From NCBI GenBank assembly GCA_021846145.1, contig JAJZCJ010000067.1, positions 1-12,414 of the forward strand: a stretch of DNA of 12,414 bases. The letters are read 5' to 3'. The notes beneath the pieces are model-generated. The model was given only the letters and a program-made list of their open reading frames with translations. It was not told where the DNA came from and searched no databases. A program made the translations under genes and the position numbers. Shown here piece after piece: positions 6,786 to 12,414 of this stretch; positions within the stretch are counted from its first letter, which is position 1, and every line of letters begins with the position of its first letter. The stretch comes from Bacillota bacterium (GTDB lineage: Bacteria; Bacillota; Bacilli; Alicyclobacillales; SLC66).

Positions 6786-7107
6786 AGACAGTCGTCCATT
6801 CCTTCGTAGAAGGACGTTCTGCGCGTTCGCGCTTTCGAAGTTGGTGAAAATCAAAGATCAACATCGCCTGTTCGGTCGCCAGGGCAATCTGGGGTTCTTC
6901 CTCAAACAGGGACACTTGACCGCCAATGCGTGCCTCAAGCGCTATCGCCAGCTTACGCCACTCCGATTTTGGCAACGACAACTCCGGCAACGTGAGTAAC
7001 ACCCGTTGACGAGGGCCTTGATCCGTTCGGTAGGATTCGACCAATTTATAAGAGGTGTAGGAAACCCCGGTTTTTTTGTTTTTCGTATGGCTCTCGCGAA
7101 TGAACAT
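6786..7107 (-). pseudogene. IS1634-type transposase, N-terminal fragment
   Basis: From the ATG at 7107 the frame reads MFIRESHTKNKKTGVSYTSY, KLVESYRTDQGPRQRVLLTL, LPKSEWRKLAIALEARIGG and QVSLFEEEP. These are the opening segments of IS1634-family transposases, in order. Clear similarity ends near residue 90 (about 6845). The frame then runs into IS1182 sequence in the wrong register and stops at 6730. All DDE catalytic residues are missing, so the product is dead. The breakpoint with the IS1182 fragment lies between about 6785 and 6845. A near-consensus promoter still precedes it. Confidence 0.72.
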
Positions 7108-7113
7108 AAAGGA

Positions 7114-7142
7114 AGTATGACAGAAATGGGGGAATGGGTCAA
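7114..7142 (-). promoter_or_regulatory. Promoter of the IS1634-type transposase fragment
   Basis: On the minus strand -35 TTGACC (7137-7142), 17-base spacer, -10 CATACT (7114-7119). The expected start, seven bases on, falls on the A of the ATG at 7107, so the message would be leaderless. No purine-rich ribosome binding site precedes the ATG. Confidence 0.55.
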
Positions 7143-7238
7143 CCGCTTTGTAACTTGAAGTAAAATTACGTCACTACAATTACAAAACGGACAGGTTATC
7201 ACCTTATAAACCAAGGGTTTTAGAGCCTGAAAATCGAG

Positions 7239-7257
7239 AAAATCGGTTCAAAACCGA
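7239..7257 (-). terminator. Small hairpin with T-tract, minus strand
   Basis: TCGGTT (7243-7248) and AACCGA (7252-7257) pair around a 3-base loop and are followed on the minus strand by TTTT. It is placed to protect the IS remnant from outside minus-strand transcription and may be part of the IS1634 end. The rest of 7143-7313 holds short A-rich repeats (GAAAATCGA twice, near 7229 and 7261) and no gene. Confidence 0.4.
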
Positions 7258-7313
7258 CTGGAAAATCGAAAGTCGGGTTAACACAATTGCATCTACCAGC
7301 CATCGCCCTATTA

Positions 7314-7329
7314 TTGACTGTACGGTCAA
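7314..7329. promoter_or_regulatory. TetR-type operator overlapping the -35 box
   Basis: TTGACTGTACGGTCAA is palindromic at 14 of 16 positions, with TTGAC/GTCAA arms around a TGTACG core. This is the shape of many TetR-family operators. It covers the -35 box of the reductase promoter, so a bound repressor would block polymerase. No TetR gene is in the window. Confidence 0.6.
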
Positions 7330-7342
7330 AAACTAATATGAT
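7314..7342 (+). promoter_or_regulatory. SigA-type promoter of the old yellow enzyme gene
   Basis: -35 TTGACT (7314-7319), 17-base spacer, -10 TATGAT (7337-7342): each hexamer is one base from consensus. The predicted start is near 7349, giving an untranslated leader of about 120 bases before the ATG at 7473. Confidence 0.75.
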
Positions 7343-7472
7343 GTGTTCATAAACAGATCAAGAAAATTTGATACTAAAGTGAGCTTCACCAGCAACTCAT
7401 TACAATTCGATATCCAAGTCAAGACTGGTGACATATAACGTTCCACTTGATGCTAACATTTTGGAGGTCATG

Positions 7473-8513
7473 ATGAATACATTGAAATCAGTTCATGCTT
7501 TGTTTACCCCTTTCTCGATTGGGAAAATGACGTTGCCCAATCGAATTTTAATGGCACCTATGACGCGACAATTTTCGCCGAATGGTGTACCCGGTTTGAA
7601 TGTCGCTGACTACTATCGCCGGAGAGCGGAGAATGCGGTTGGGCTCATCATTACTGAAGGGACAATAATCCGTCACCCGGATGCGTCGAATCAACCCAAT
7701 GTTCCCCATTTTTATGGCGAAGAGTCTTTAACTGGTTGGGCGCATGTGGCAGAAGCAGTGCACGAAGCGGGAGGACATATTATTCCTCAAATTTGGCACA
7801 TGGGTACACAGGGACATGTCAATGACTATTCGCAAACGGAAATTACCTCGATTGTAGCAGCCTTTGCACAAGCTGCATCTGAAGCCAAACGACTTGGGTT
7901 TGATGGCATGGAGCTCCATGGTGCGCATGGCTATTTAATTGACCAGTTTTTCTGGGAGAAAACCAATTCGCGCACCGATCATTATGGTGGTGACATGATG
8001 AAGCGAACACACTTTGCGACCGAAGTTGTGCAAGCTTGCCGCCAAGCAGTCGGCCCGGAATTCCCGATTGTGTTCCGCTTCTCACAATGGAAGTCCAATT
8101 CCTATACGTCAAAGTTAGCGCAATCTCCAGCCGAACTCGAGCTTTTTTTAGCCCCCTTGGTCGATGCAGGTGTTGATGTATTTCACTGCTCAACTCGTCG
8201 TTTTTGGGAACCGGAGTTTGAGGGATCTGATCTCAATCTTGCCGGATGGACTAAAAAGTTGACAGGGAAGCCGACAATTACGGTAGGATCTGTGGGGCTT
8301 GACGAAGACTTTATGACATTATTTACTGAAGGAAAAGGAGCTGCAAATACCCAGATTGATGGATTGATCGATCGACTTGAGCGGGGAGAATTCGATTTGG
8401 TGGCAATTGGCCGTGCATTGCTGATTGATCCTACTTGGGTTAACAAGATTCGCGATGGTCGAACGGACGAGTTAGTCCCGTTTACGGCCGAGGCTTTAAA
8501 AACCTTGTATTAA
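7473..8513 (+). CDS. Old yellow enzyme family NAD(P)H:flavin oxidoreductase, internally shortened
   Basis: FMN-dependent TIM-barrel reductase of the old yellow enzyme family, which reduces activated C=C bonds and other electrophiles. Visible elements are FTPFSIGKMTLPNRILMAPM with T31 next to the flavin, QIWHMG (106-111), the substrate-binding pair H149/H152 in LHGAHGYLIDQFFW, R202 in FRFSQW, and the phosphate-binding end VGSVG ... AIGRALLIDP (271-320). The ATG at 7473 has GGAGG five bases upstream; 7470 and 7428 are in frame but worse placed. At 346 residues the protein is shorter than usual because only about a dozen residues separate QIWHMG from the TEITSIVAAFAQAA helix, where relatives have roughly 40. 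This loses a loop region near the active site, so activity is uncertain. It is transcribed alone from a promoter with a TetR-type operator. Confidence 0.88.
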   Translation: MNTLKSVHALFTPFSIGKMTLPNRILMAPMTRQFSPNGVPGLNVADYYRRRAENAVGLIITEGTIIRHPDASNQPNVPHFYGEESLTGWAHVAEAVHEAGGHIIPQIWHMGTQGHVNDYSQTEITSIVAAFAQAASEAKRLGFDGMELHGAHGYLIDQFFWEKTNSRTDHYGGDMMKRTHFATEVVQACRQAVGPEFPIVFRFSQWKSNSYTSKLAQSPAELELFLAPLVDAGVDVFHCSTRRFWEPEFEGSDLNLAGWTKKLTGKPTITVGSVGLDEDFMTLFTEGKGAANTQIDGLIDRLERGEFDLVAIGRALLIDPTWVNKIRDGRTDELVPFTAEALKTLY

Positions 8514-8583
8514 GTGATGGCTTATCATTTGTGACTCCATCATGCACCCGTTGACAATAATATCCAGATCAACCAAACTATAT

Positions 8584-8611
8584 GAGTCCCCAAGGGTTTG
8601 CTTGAGGACTC
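8584..8611. terminator. Hairpin after the old yellow enzyme gene
   Basis: GAGTCCCCAAG (8584-8594) and CTTGAGGACTC (8601-8611) pair over 11 positions with one mismatch around a 6-base loop, followed on the plus strand by the weak T-run GTTTG. It lies 70 bases after the stop, between convergent genes. Confidence 0.5.
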
Positions 8612-8627
8612 GTTTGAAAATCCACAA

Positions 8628-8663
8628 AGTTCCAGACTTGCTCCTCTACAAAATTCTGGAACT
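8628..8663. repeat. 9-bp inverted repeat between convergent genes
   Basis: AGTTCCAGA (8628-8636) and TCTGGAACT (8655-8663) are a perfect inverted repeat with an 18-base loop. No T-tract follows on either strand. It could help termination of the minus-strand TRIC-type gene, whose stop is 44 bases away. Confidence 0.45.
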
Positions 8664-8706
8664 CGTCTATCACGTGATGATTAACTTTCAGGTTTCCGTC
8701 ACACTA

Positions 8707-9321
8707 TTAGAGTGAATGATTGATCTTGATACTAGGCAATTTCAAATGTAATTTTACTGAAGTCATCCGTAATATAAATGTCAAGATAATAAGACTATAT
8801 ATTTGCCACTCGCTTTGTGGTTGTACCCAATGCATTCCAATTACGATGCCAACTAAAATGGTCCAAAGCGCATAGATCTCTCTTTGGAATACAATTGGCT
8901 GACGTTGAGCTAATAAATCTCGCAAAACTCCTCCACCGATGCCTGTAAACAGTGCTGCAACAACGATGAGAATCAGTGTTGCGTGCACACGGTTTGCCAA
9001 AAGCGCCCCTTGGACGGAAAATGTCGATAATCCAATCGCATCCAATATGGCGATCCACTTAGCCCCTTTTTTTATCCAGTATCCAGGCGTAAGTATAACC
9101 ACAATAATTGTGGCTATTGCTGCAAAAAATAAAGTGGATTGATGCCATATCATCGTTACTTGTATCCCGATTAAAAGATTGCGTATCAAACCACCTGCAA
9201 ATGAAGTAGCAATACCTAATATAAAAATACCAAATAAATCATATTTTTGTTGAATCGCAACGATCGCTCCACTTGCTGCAAATGCAATACTACCGAATAT
9301 ACTTAAAAGTACCAAAATCAT
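8707..9321 (-). CDS. UPF0126 / TRIC-type membrane channel or transporter, glycine-responsive
   Basis: Integral membrane protein of 204 residues made of two homologous three-helix units plus a last helix, the UPF0126 (bacterial TRIC-like, YadS/YicG) layout. The repeat signatures are FAASGAI with TSFAGGLIRNLL (14-50), and DAIGLSTFSVQGA with GIGGGVLRDLL (94-137). The first copy has AGGLIRN where the family usually has GGGxxRD. The ATG at 9321 was chosen because AAGAGGTGA lies about six bases upstream; the longer open frame to 9429 runs through the riboswitch and is not coding. Family members are annotated as cation channels, and some as glycine transporters. The glycine riboswitch in the leader supports a role in glycine movement here, though the direction is not shown. 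Confidence 0.9.
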   Translation of the reverse strand: MILVLLSIFGSIAFAASGAIVAIQQKYDLFGIFILGIATSFAGGLIRNLLIGIQVTMIWHQSTLFFAAIATIIVVILTPGYWIKKGAKWIAILDAIGLSTFSVQGALLANRVHATLILIVVAALFTGIGGGVLRDLLAQRQPIVFQREIYALWTILVGIVIGMHWVQPQSEWQIYSLIILTFILRMTSVKLHLKLPSIKINHSL

Positions 9322-9345
9322 GGCAATCACCTCTTGAGCTGTATT

Positions 9346-9525
9346 AAAAAGGACAGAGAGTTTATCCATTTTTGAAGCCAATGGAAATCCCCGTTGGTGG
9401 CGTGATTGCTCTCTCCAGAGGTGCGTCAAATTGTAGTCATGGTACCTGAGAGATTCCTTTTCAAGCAGAAAAGTTGCTCCTTCGGTGCTGATAATTCAGA
9501 CTCTGCTACAATTATCACTCGCAAC
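9346..9525 (-). ncRNA. Glycine riboswitch, second aptamer incomplete and joined to a T-tract
   Basis: On the minus strand the first aptamer shows the family core: GCACCGAAGGAGCAAC, then GAATCTCTCAGGTACC, then GACGCACCTCTGGAGAGAG, closely matching the Bacillus gcvT leader as I know it. Its early stem TGATAATT/AATTATCA (9510-9517 with 9489-9496) is perfect. The second aptamer begins normally (GGAGAGAG, CCACCAACGGGG, the TCCATT/AATGGA hairpin, AAACTCTC), but the following core AGG and closing GGACAGAG are replaced by TGTCCTTTTT. GGAGAGAG can pair with CTCTGTCC (one mismatch) directly before the T-tract (9346-9350), giving a terminator-like expression platform. It controls the TRIC-type gene 25 bases downstream. 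Confidence 0.88.
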
Positions 9526-9528
9526 AGC

Positions 9529-9558
9529 ATTTTACAAGACAGGCCGATCCGTAGTCAA
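9529..9558 (-). promoter_or_regulatory. SigA-type promoter of the glycine riboswitch transcript
   Basis: On the minus strand -35 TTGACT (9553-9558), 18-base spacer, -10 TAAAAT (9529-9534). The predicted start near 9522 places the RNA 5' end right at the beginning of the aptamer. Confidence 0.65.
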
Positions 9559-9579
9559 GCCATGATGTTCATTAGCATT

Positions 9580-9607
9580 TTGTTCTTGTAAACTTGCATT
9601 TTATAAC
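9580..9607 (+). promoter_or_regulatory. Possible promoter of the chemoreceptor-like gene
   Basis: -35 TTGTTC (9580-9585), 16-base spacer, -10 TATAAC (9602-9607), about 60 bases before the start codon and back to back with the riboswitch promoter. No motility sigma factor (SigD) motif was recognised. Confidence 0.4.
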
Positions 9608-9665
9608 GTATGATTTTTTTCATAAATATCAATAAAATTGTCGAAAACATGGAGGAAACGTTCAA

Positions 9666-10496
9666 GTGGATGCAAGTATTCTTCAATATTTCATCGAAAT
9701 CTCTAATTATTGGAATACTCTGTATCTTGATGATACCACCATTGGTGTTTCTGACACGGAAAAATTCCTCGCGTATGTTCCTGGCAAAACATTTAGTTTA
9801 GGAATTCAAGTTGGTGACGCTATAAAGCCTGGCAGTATTACTCACCAAGCGATTACATCTGGCAAACGCCAGGTACTATTCGTTCCAAAAGAAGTATTTG
9901 GCGTACCCACTGTAGCAATTGGGCTACCGATTATCGTAGACGGGAAAGTAGTCGGTTGCATCTCCACTGCCGTTACTCAAAAAAAGCAAACCGAATTACA
10001 ACAAGATGCAGAACAAGTATCAGCATCTTCCGAACAATTATCTGCGACAGCGGAACAGTTAGTATCCACATCTAATGAAGTTTCTCGACTAGTCAGCCAC
10101 ATGCAAGAACAGGCAGAAGGATTTCGTAGAGAGATTGATCAGATTAACGAAGTTTCCAAACTTGTTCAACAAGTTTCCTCGCAAACGAAACTTATTGGTC
10201 TTAATGCTAGAATTGAAGCATCACGAGCAGGAGATGCAGGGCGCGCTTTTGGAGTAGTGGCACAGGAAATTCAAGCGCTTGCAGAAACTACTCGCCAATC
10301 GACTGATGCGATTCAAAAAAGCATTCAAACCGTGACACAAAGCATTCAGGATTTCTCCAAAAGTTCATCCATCGTCCATGCTGCGGCTCAAGAACAACTA
10401 CAGGCAATCCAAACCGTTACGCAAATGGCAGTACATCTGGCGGACAATGCAGAGTCCCTACTTGATTTGGCTCGTATCAATCAACAAGAAACATAA
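9666..10496 (+). CDS. Soluble methyl-accepting chemotaxis-type signalling protein (YfmS-like)
   Basis: A 276-residue cytoplasmic receptor-like protein with no transmembrane segment. Residues 1-105 form a sensory domain containing GLPIIVDGKVVGCISTAVT, as in Cache/PAS-like folds. Residues 106-270 are a long coiled coil whose hairpin tip TKLIGLNARIEASRAGDAGR plus AFGVVAQEIQALAETT (174-209) is the conserved kinase-contacting region of chemoreceptors (canonical TNLLALNAAIEAARAGE). The arms are short, about as in Bacillus YfmS. The start is GTG at 9666 with GGAGG ten bases upstream. It would signal to CheA/CheW, none of which is in the window. It is divergent from the glycine riboswitch gene and convergent with the sugar permeases; no shared function is shown. 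No clear terminator was found in the 43 bases to the next gene. Confidence 0.85.
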   Translation: MDASILQYFIEISNYWNTLYLDDTTIGVSDTEKFLAYVPGKTFSLGIQVGDAIKPGSITHQAITSGKRQVLFVPKEVFGVPTVAIGLPIIVDGKVVGCISTAVTQKKQTELQQDAEQVSASSEQLSATAEQLVSTSNEVSRLVSHMQEQAEGFRREIDQINEVSKLVQQVSSQTKLIGLNARIEASRAGDAGRAFGVVAQEIQALAETTRQSTDAIQKSIQTVTQSIQDFSKSSSIVHAAAQEQLQAIQTVTQMAVHLADNAESLLDLARINQQET

Positions 10497-10539
10497 AAAG
10501 CTCCCTTCACTAAAAAAGCAGCTATGGAAGCTATTATGT

Positions 10540-11433
10540 TTAGCCTTTCACACTACCTGCAGTTAACCCGCTGACAATATATTTACCAAAAAATAAAACG
10601 ATTAATACAGGTGGGATTGCAGAAAGCACCCCTCCTGCTGCGATCTCGTTATTAAGATGCAAGTACTGACCATTCAATGAGTAGATAAAGAACGGGAGAT
10701 TATAAGCACTCGCATCAGGCCCCAACACGAGGGGAAGTACAAAATTATCCCACGCTGTTAAAAATGTCAACAACCCAGTCGCTAGCAATCCTGGTGCTGT
10801 TAATGGCAATATGATCCGTGTCAAAGCTACGATCCGTGAAGCTCCGTCTACCCTAGCCGCTTCTTCCAAGTCTAGTGGGATGGAATCAAAATAGCTTCTC
10901 ATAATCCATATCACCAAACCTAAAGAGAACGATGTATACACGATAATAAGTAATGTATTAGTGTCATAAAGATTTAACCAACTTAAATATGTCACTGTGA
11001 GTACGTAAAAAGGAATAATCAATGCTACTGTAGGCATCAAATTCGAGGCAAGGAACATCATCGTAATCAAATTTTTGCCGCGTATTTTTGCCCTAGACAA
11101 CACATATGCAGCAGCAGATCCGAATATTAAATTTACAATAGTGGTGATTCCTGATGCTATTACTGAATTTCGAAGCGCATGCAAAAACCGATAACTGATA
11201 CTTCCTTGTGAGTACTGGGTAAACATGATTGCGTAGTTATTCCAAGTAAAAGGTCTTGGTACCCAAGGTAATGGAAATGTAATGGTGCCTACATATTGCT
11301 TGAGGCTTGTAATAATCAAAAAGTACAGTGGACTCACCGTCCACAATAAAACAATTAAAACGAGAGAATAAATCCCTATTCTTTTCCAACTGTATTTTCG
11401 TTTAGAATTTTTCGCAATCGACGAATTATTCAT
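10540..11433 (-). CDS. Carbohydrate ABC transporter permease, MalG-type
   Basis: Second membrane subunit of an ABC sugar importer, 297 residues, with six predicted helices beginning at residues 20-41. The EAA loop that docks the ATPase is LEEAARVDGASRIVALTRI followed by ILPLTAP (189-213). The segment FLTAWDNFVLPLVLG and the C-terminus GLTAGSVKG are characteristic of the MalG branch of the binding-protein-dependent permease family. The ATG at 11433 shares its A with the stop of the preceding permease (TGATG) and has GGGAGG seven bases upstream, inside that gene, so translation is coupled. The sugar cannot be told from the sequence. The gene is last of the visible unit on this strand; the binding protein and ATPase are not in the window. 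Confidence 0.92.
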   Translation of the reverse strand: MNNSSIAKNSKRKYSWKRIGIYSLVLIVLLWTVSPLYFLIITSLKQYVGTITFPLPWVPRPFTWNNYAIMFTQYSQGSISYRFLHALRNSVIASGITTIVNLIFGSAAAYVLSRAKIRGKNLITMMFLASNLMPTVALIIPFYVLTVTYLSWLNLYDTNTLLIIVYTSFSLGLVIWIMRSYFDSIPLDLEEAARVDGASRIVALTRIILPLTAPGLLATGLLTFLTAWDNFVLPLVLGPDASAYNLPFFIYSLNGQYLHLNNEIAAGGVLSAIPPVLIVLFFGKYIVSGLTAGSVKG

Positions 11434-12414
11434 CAAAGTTCCTCCCGATAAAGACGTGTGATATAGAAGAATGCAATAATGATCGACAAAAGCGCGATAA
11501 GAAATGCAATAGCAGATCCTGTTCCAAATGAACCAAACTGAAATGCTTGTTGGTATGCTTGTATGGATAAAATAGGTAATCCGAATTGTTCAAGCGTAAA
11601 TATCAAGGTAAACGCTCTTAATAGTTGCATCGTACGCAGAATTAATACCACCGTCAAAATCGGAGCAACAAGCGGCAGCGTGATGTTCTTGAATTGTGTC
11701 CATGCCGATGCCCCCTCCACACGAGCAGCTTCGTAATACTCATGGGGAATGGTTTGTAATCCAGCTAGAACTAGAATAGCAACAATAGGGAGCGTTTTCC
11801 ATTCATCGCCAACAATCATGGCGTTAATCGCCTGATTGGAACCAAGCCAAGACAGGACATTGGATAGCCAAGGAATTTGAGAAAGAATAGGAGCCGGATT
11901 TAACCATACGATAGGTGTTTGAATCAGATGCAAGCGCAGCAACACATCATTCAATGCACCATAATTGTCACCATCAAAAATCATTCCCCACAACATGGCG
12001 TTCACCACCGTTGGAATAGCCCATGGGATGAATACAATAACACGAAATATTCGTCTGCCAAAAAACTCTTGATTCAATAACACGGCCATACCAATTCCAG
12101 CGATCAATTCGATAATGATTGACACCAACCAATAATAAAGTGTTTCTCGAAAAGACTGCCAAAATAGTGAGTTTTGAAACAATGAAAAATAATTTTGAAG
12201 TCCAACCCATGAATTGGTGATCGTCCCCTTGCCCCCCAAGATAACGATGTTAGTATTTCCCAAACTCATGCGAAATGCAAAAAGAATAGGAATAATAACT
12301 ACTCCGATCAGTATCAAAATGGAGGGTACCAACAATAGGTACAACCAAAAATATTCTCCTGTCAGTGAGTTAAAAACACGGGATCGCAATCTGGGTTGAG
12401 GTTGCGTATGTAAT
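11433..12414 (-). CDS. Carbohydrate ABC transporter permease, MalF/UgpA-type (5' end beyond the window)
   Basis: First membrane subunit of the same importer. At least 318 residues are visible, with helices starting near residues 15-38 (counted from the TTG at 12389) and the EAA loop YYEAARVEGASAWTQFKNIT followed by LPLVAP (218-243). A stretch near 150-190 (HLIQTPIVWLNPAPI and following) forms an extended external loop, as in MalF/UgpA-type proteins. The frame remains open from 12389 to the right edge (LHTQPQPRLRSRVF), and the TTG there has no ribosome binding site, so the true start probably lies outside. Its stop overlaps the next permease by one base. A sugar-binding lipoprotein gene is expected just upstream by family convention. 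Confidence 0.9.
   Translation of the reverse strand, partial: LHTQPQPRLRSRVFNSLTGEYFWLYLLLVPSILILIGVVIIPILFAFRMSLGNTNIVILGGKGTITNSWVGLQNYFSLFQNSLFWQSFRETLYYWLVSIIIELIAGIGMAVLLNQEFFGRRIFRVIVFIPWAIPTVVNAMLWGMIFDGDNYGALNDVLLRLHLIQTPIVWLNPAPILSQIPWLSNVLSWLGSNQAINAMIVGDEWKTLPIVAILVLAGLQTIPHEYYEAARVEGASAWTQFKNITLPLVAPILTVVLILRTMQLLRAFTLIFTLEQFGLPILSIQAYQQAFQFGSFGTGSAIAFLIALLSIIIAFFYITRLYREEL

Larger units (their letters stand above)
6038..7142 (-). mobile_element. Hybrid IS remnant (IS1634-type 5' part joined to IS1182-type 3' part)
   Basis: Two unrelated transposase genes, each incomplete, meet head to tail on the minus strand with no intervening sequence. The boundaries given are from the terminator at the 3' side to the transposase promoter at the 5' side. 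I could not find matching terminal inverted repeats or target duplications, which fits a deletion or recombination product rather than a single insertion. Confidence 0.6.

Noticed and set aside
7220..7275. Repeated GAAAATCGA-type strings suggesting a CRISPR or iteron array
   Set aside because: Only two imperfect copies with no regular spacing; better explained as an IS end with a small hairpin.
9322..9429. N-terminal extension of the TRIC-type protein
   Set aside because: The extension is the glycine riboswitch read in frame; the ATG at 9321 has the ribosome binding site.
9610..9801. 63-codon plus-strand frame starting before the chemoreceptor gene
   Set aside because: It overlaps the chemoreceptor frame, which has a good ribosome binding site and a family match.
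10497..10539. Possible terminator between the chemoreceptor and sugar permease genes
   Set aside because: There is an A-rich run and a short AGCTA direct repeat but no stable stem followed by a T-tract on either strand.

Overview
The window looks like chromosomal DNA of a Gram-positive Bacillota species, probably of the Bacillus/Alicyclobacillus type. The evidence is strong AGGAGG-type ribosome binding sites, near-consensus SigA promoters, a YtrA-type GntR/ABC operon, a glycine riboswitch resembling the Bacillus gcvT leader, and IS1634- and IS1182-like transposase remnants. No rRNA, tRNA, CRISPR or phage genes are visible. The genus is an inference from remembered protein resemblance only.

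Layout. (1) Positions 1-2620, minus strand: a GntR repressor of the YtrA subfamily, an ABC ATPase, a six-helix ABC-2 type permease and a signal-anchored protein of unknown function that runs off the left edge. The operon has a clear promoter, with a 7-bp inverted repeat just downstream that suits autoregulation. (2) 2592-3040: remnant of an exported-protein gene and a hairpin that probably ends the next operon. (3) 3042-4824, minus: a SAM-dependent methyltransferase followed, with almost no gap, by an EamA/DMT exporter. (4) 4825-7260: a degraded stretch holding an apparently intact specificity (S-like) gene, only the C-terminal ~60 residues of its DNA adenine methylase partner, and a hybrid remnant made of the 3' part of an IS1182-type transposase and the 5' part of an IS1634-type transposase. 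(5) 7314-8513, plus: an old yellow enzyme family reductase under a promoter whose -35 box lies inside a TetR-type palindrome; the protein appears to lack about 30 internal residues. (6) 8707-9558, minus: a UPF0126/TRIC-type membrane protein under a glycine riboswitch. (7) 9580-10496, plus: a soluble chemoreceptor-like protein, divergent from the riboswitch. (8) 10540-12414, minus: two permeases of a MalF/MalG-type sugar ABC importer, the first continuing past the right edge.

The functional links that the sequence supports are the self-regulated Ytr-like ABC operon, the translationally coupled methyltransferase/exporter pair, the glycine-sensing leader controlling the TRIC-type protein, and the coupled sugar permease pair. 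The most unusual items are the glycine riboswitch, whose second aptamer stops before its core and runs into a T-tract, the internally shortened old yellow enzyme, and the broken restriction-modification locus next to a chimeric IS remnant. I did not find a convincing wholly new system.
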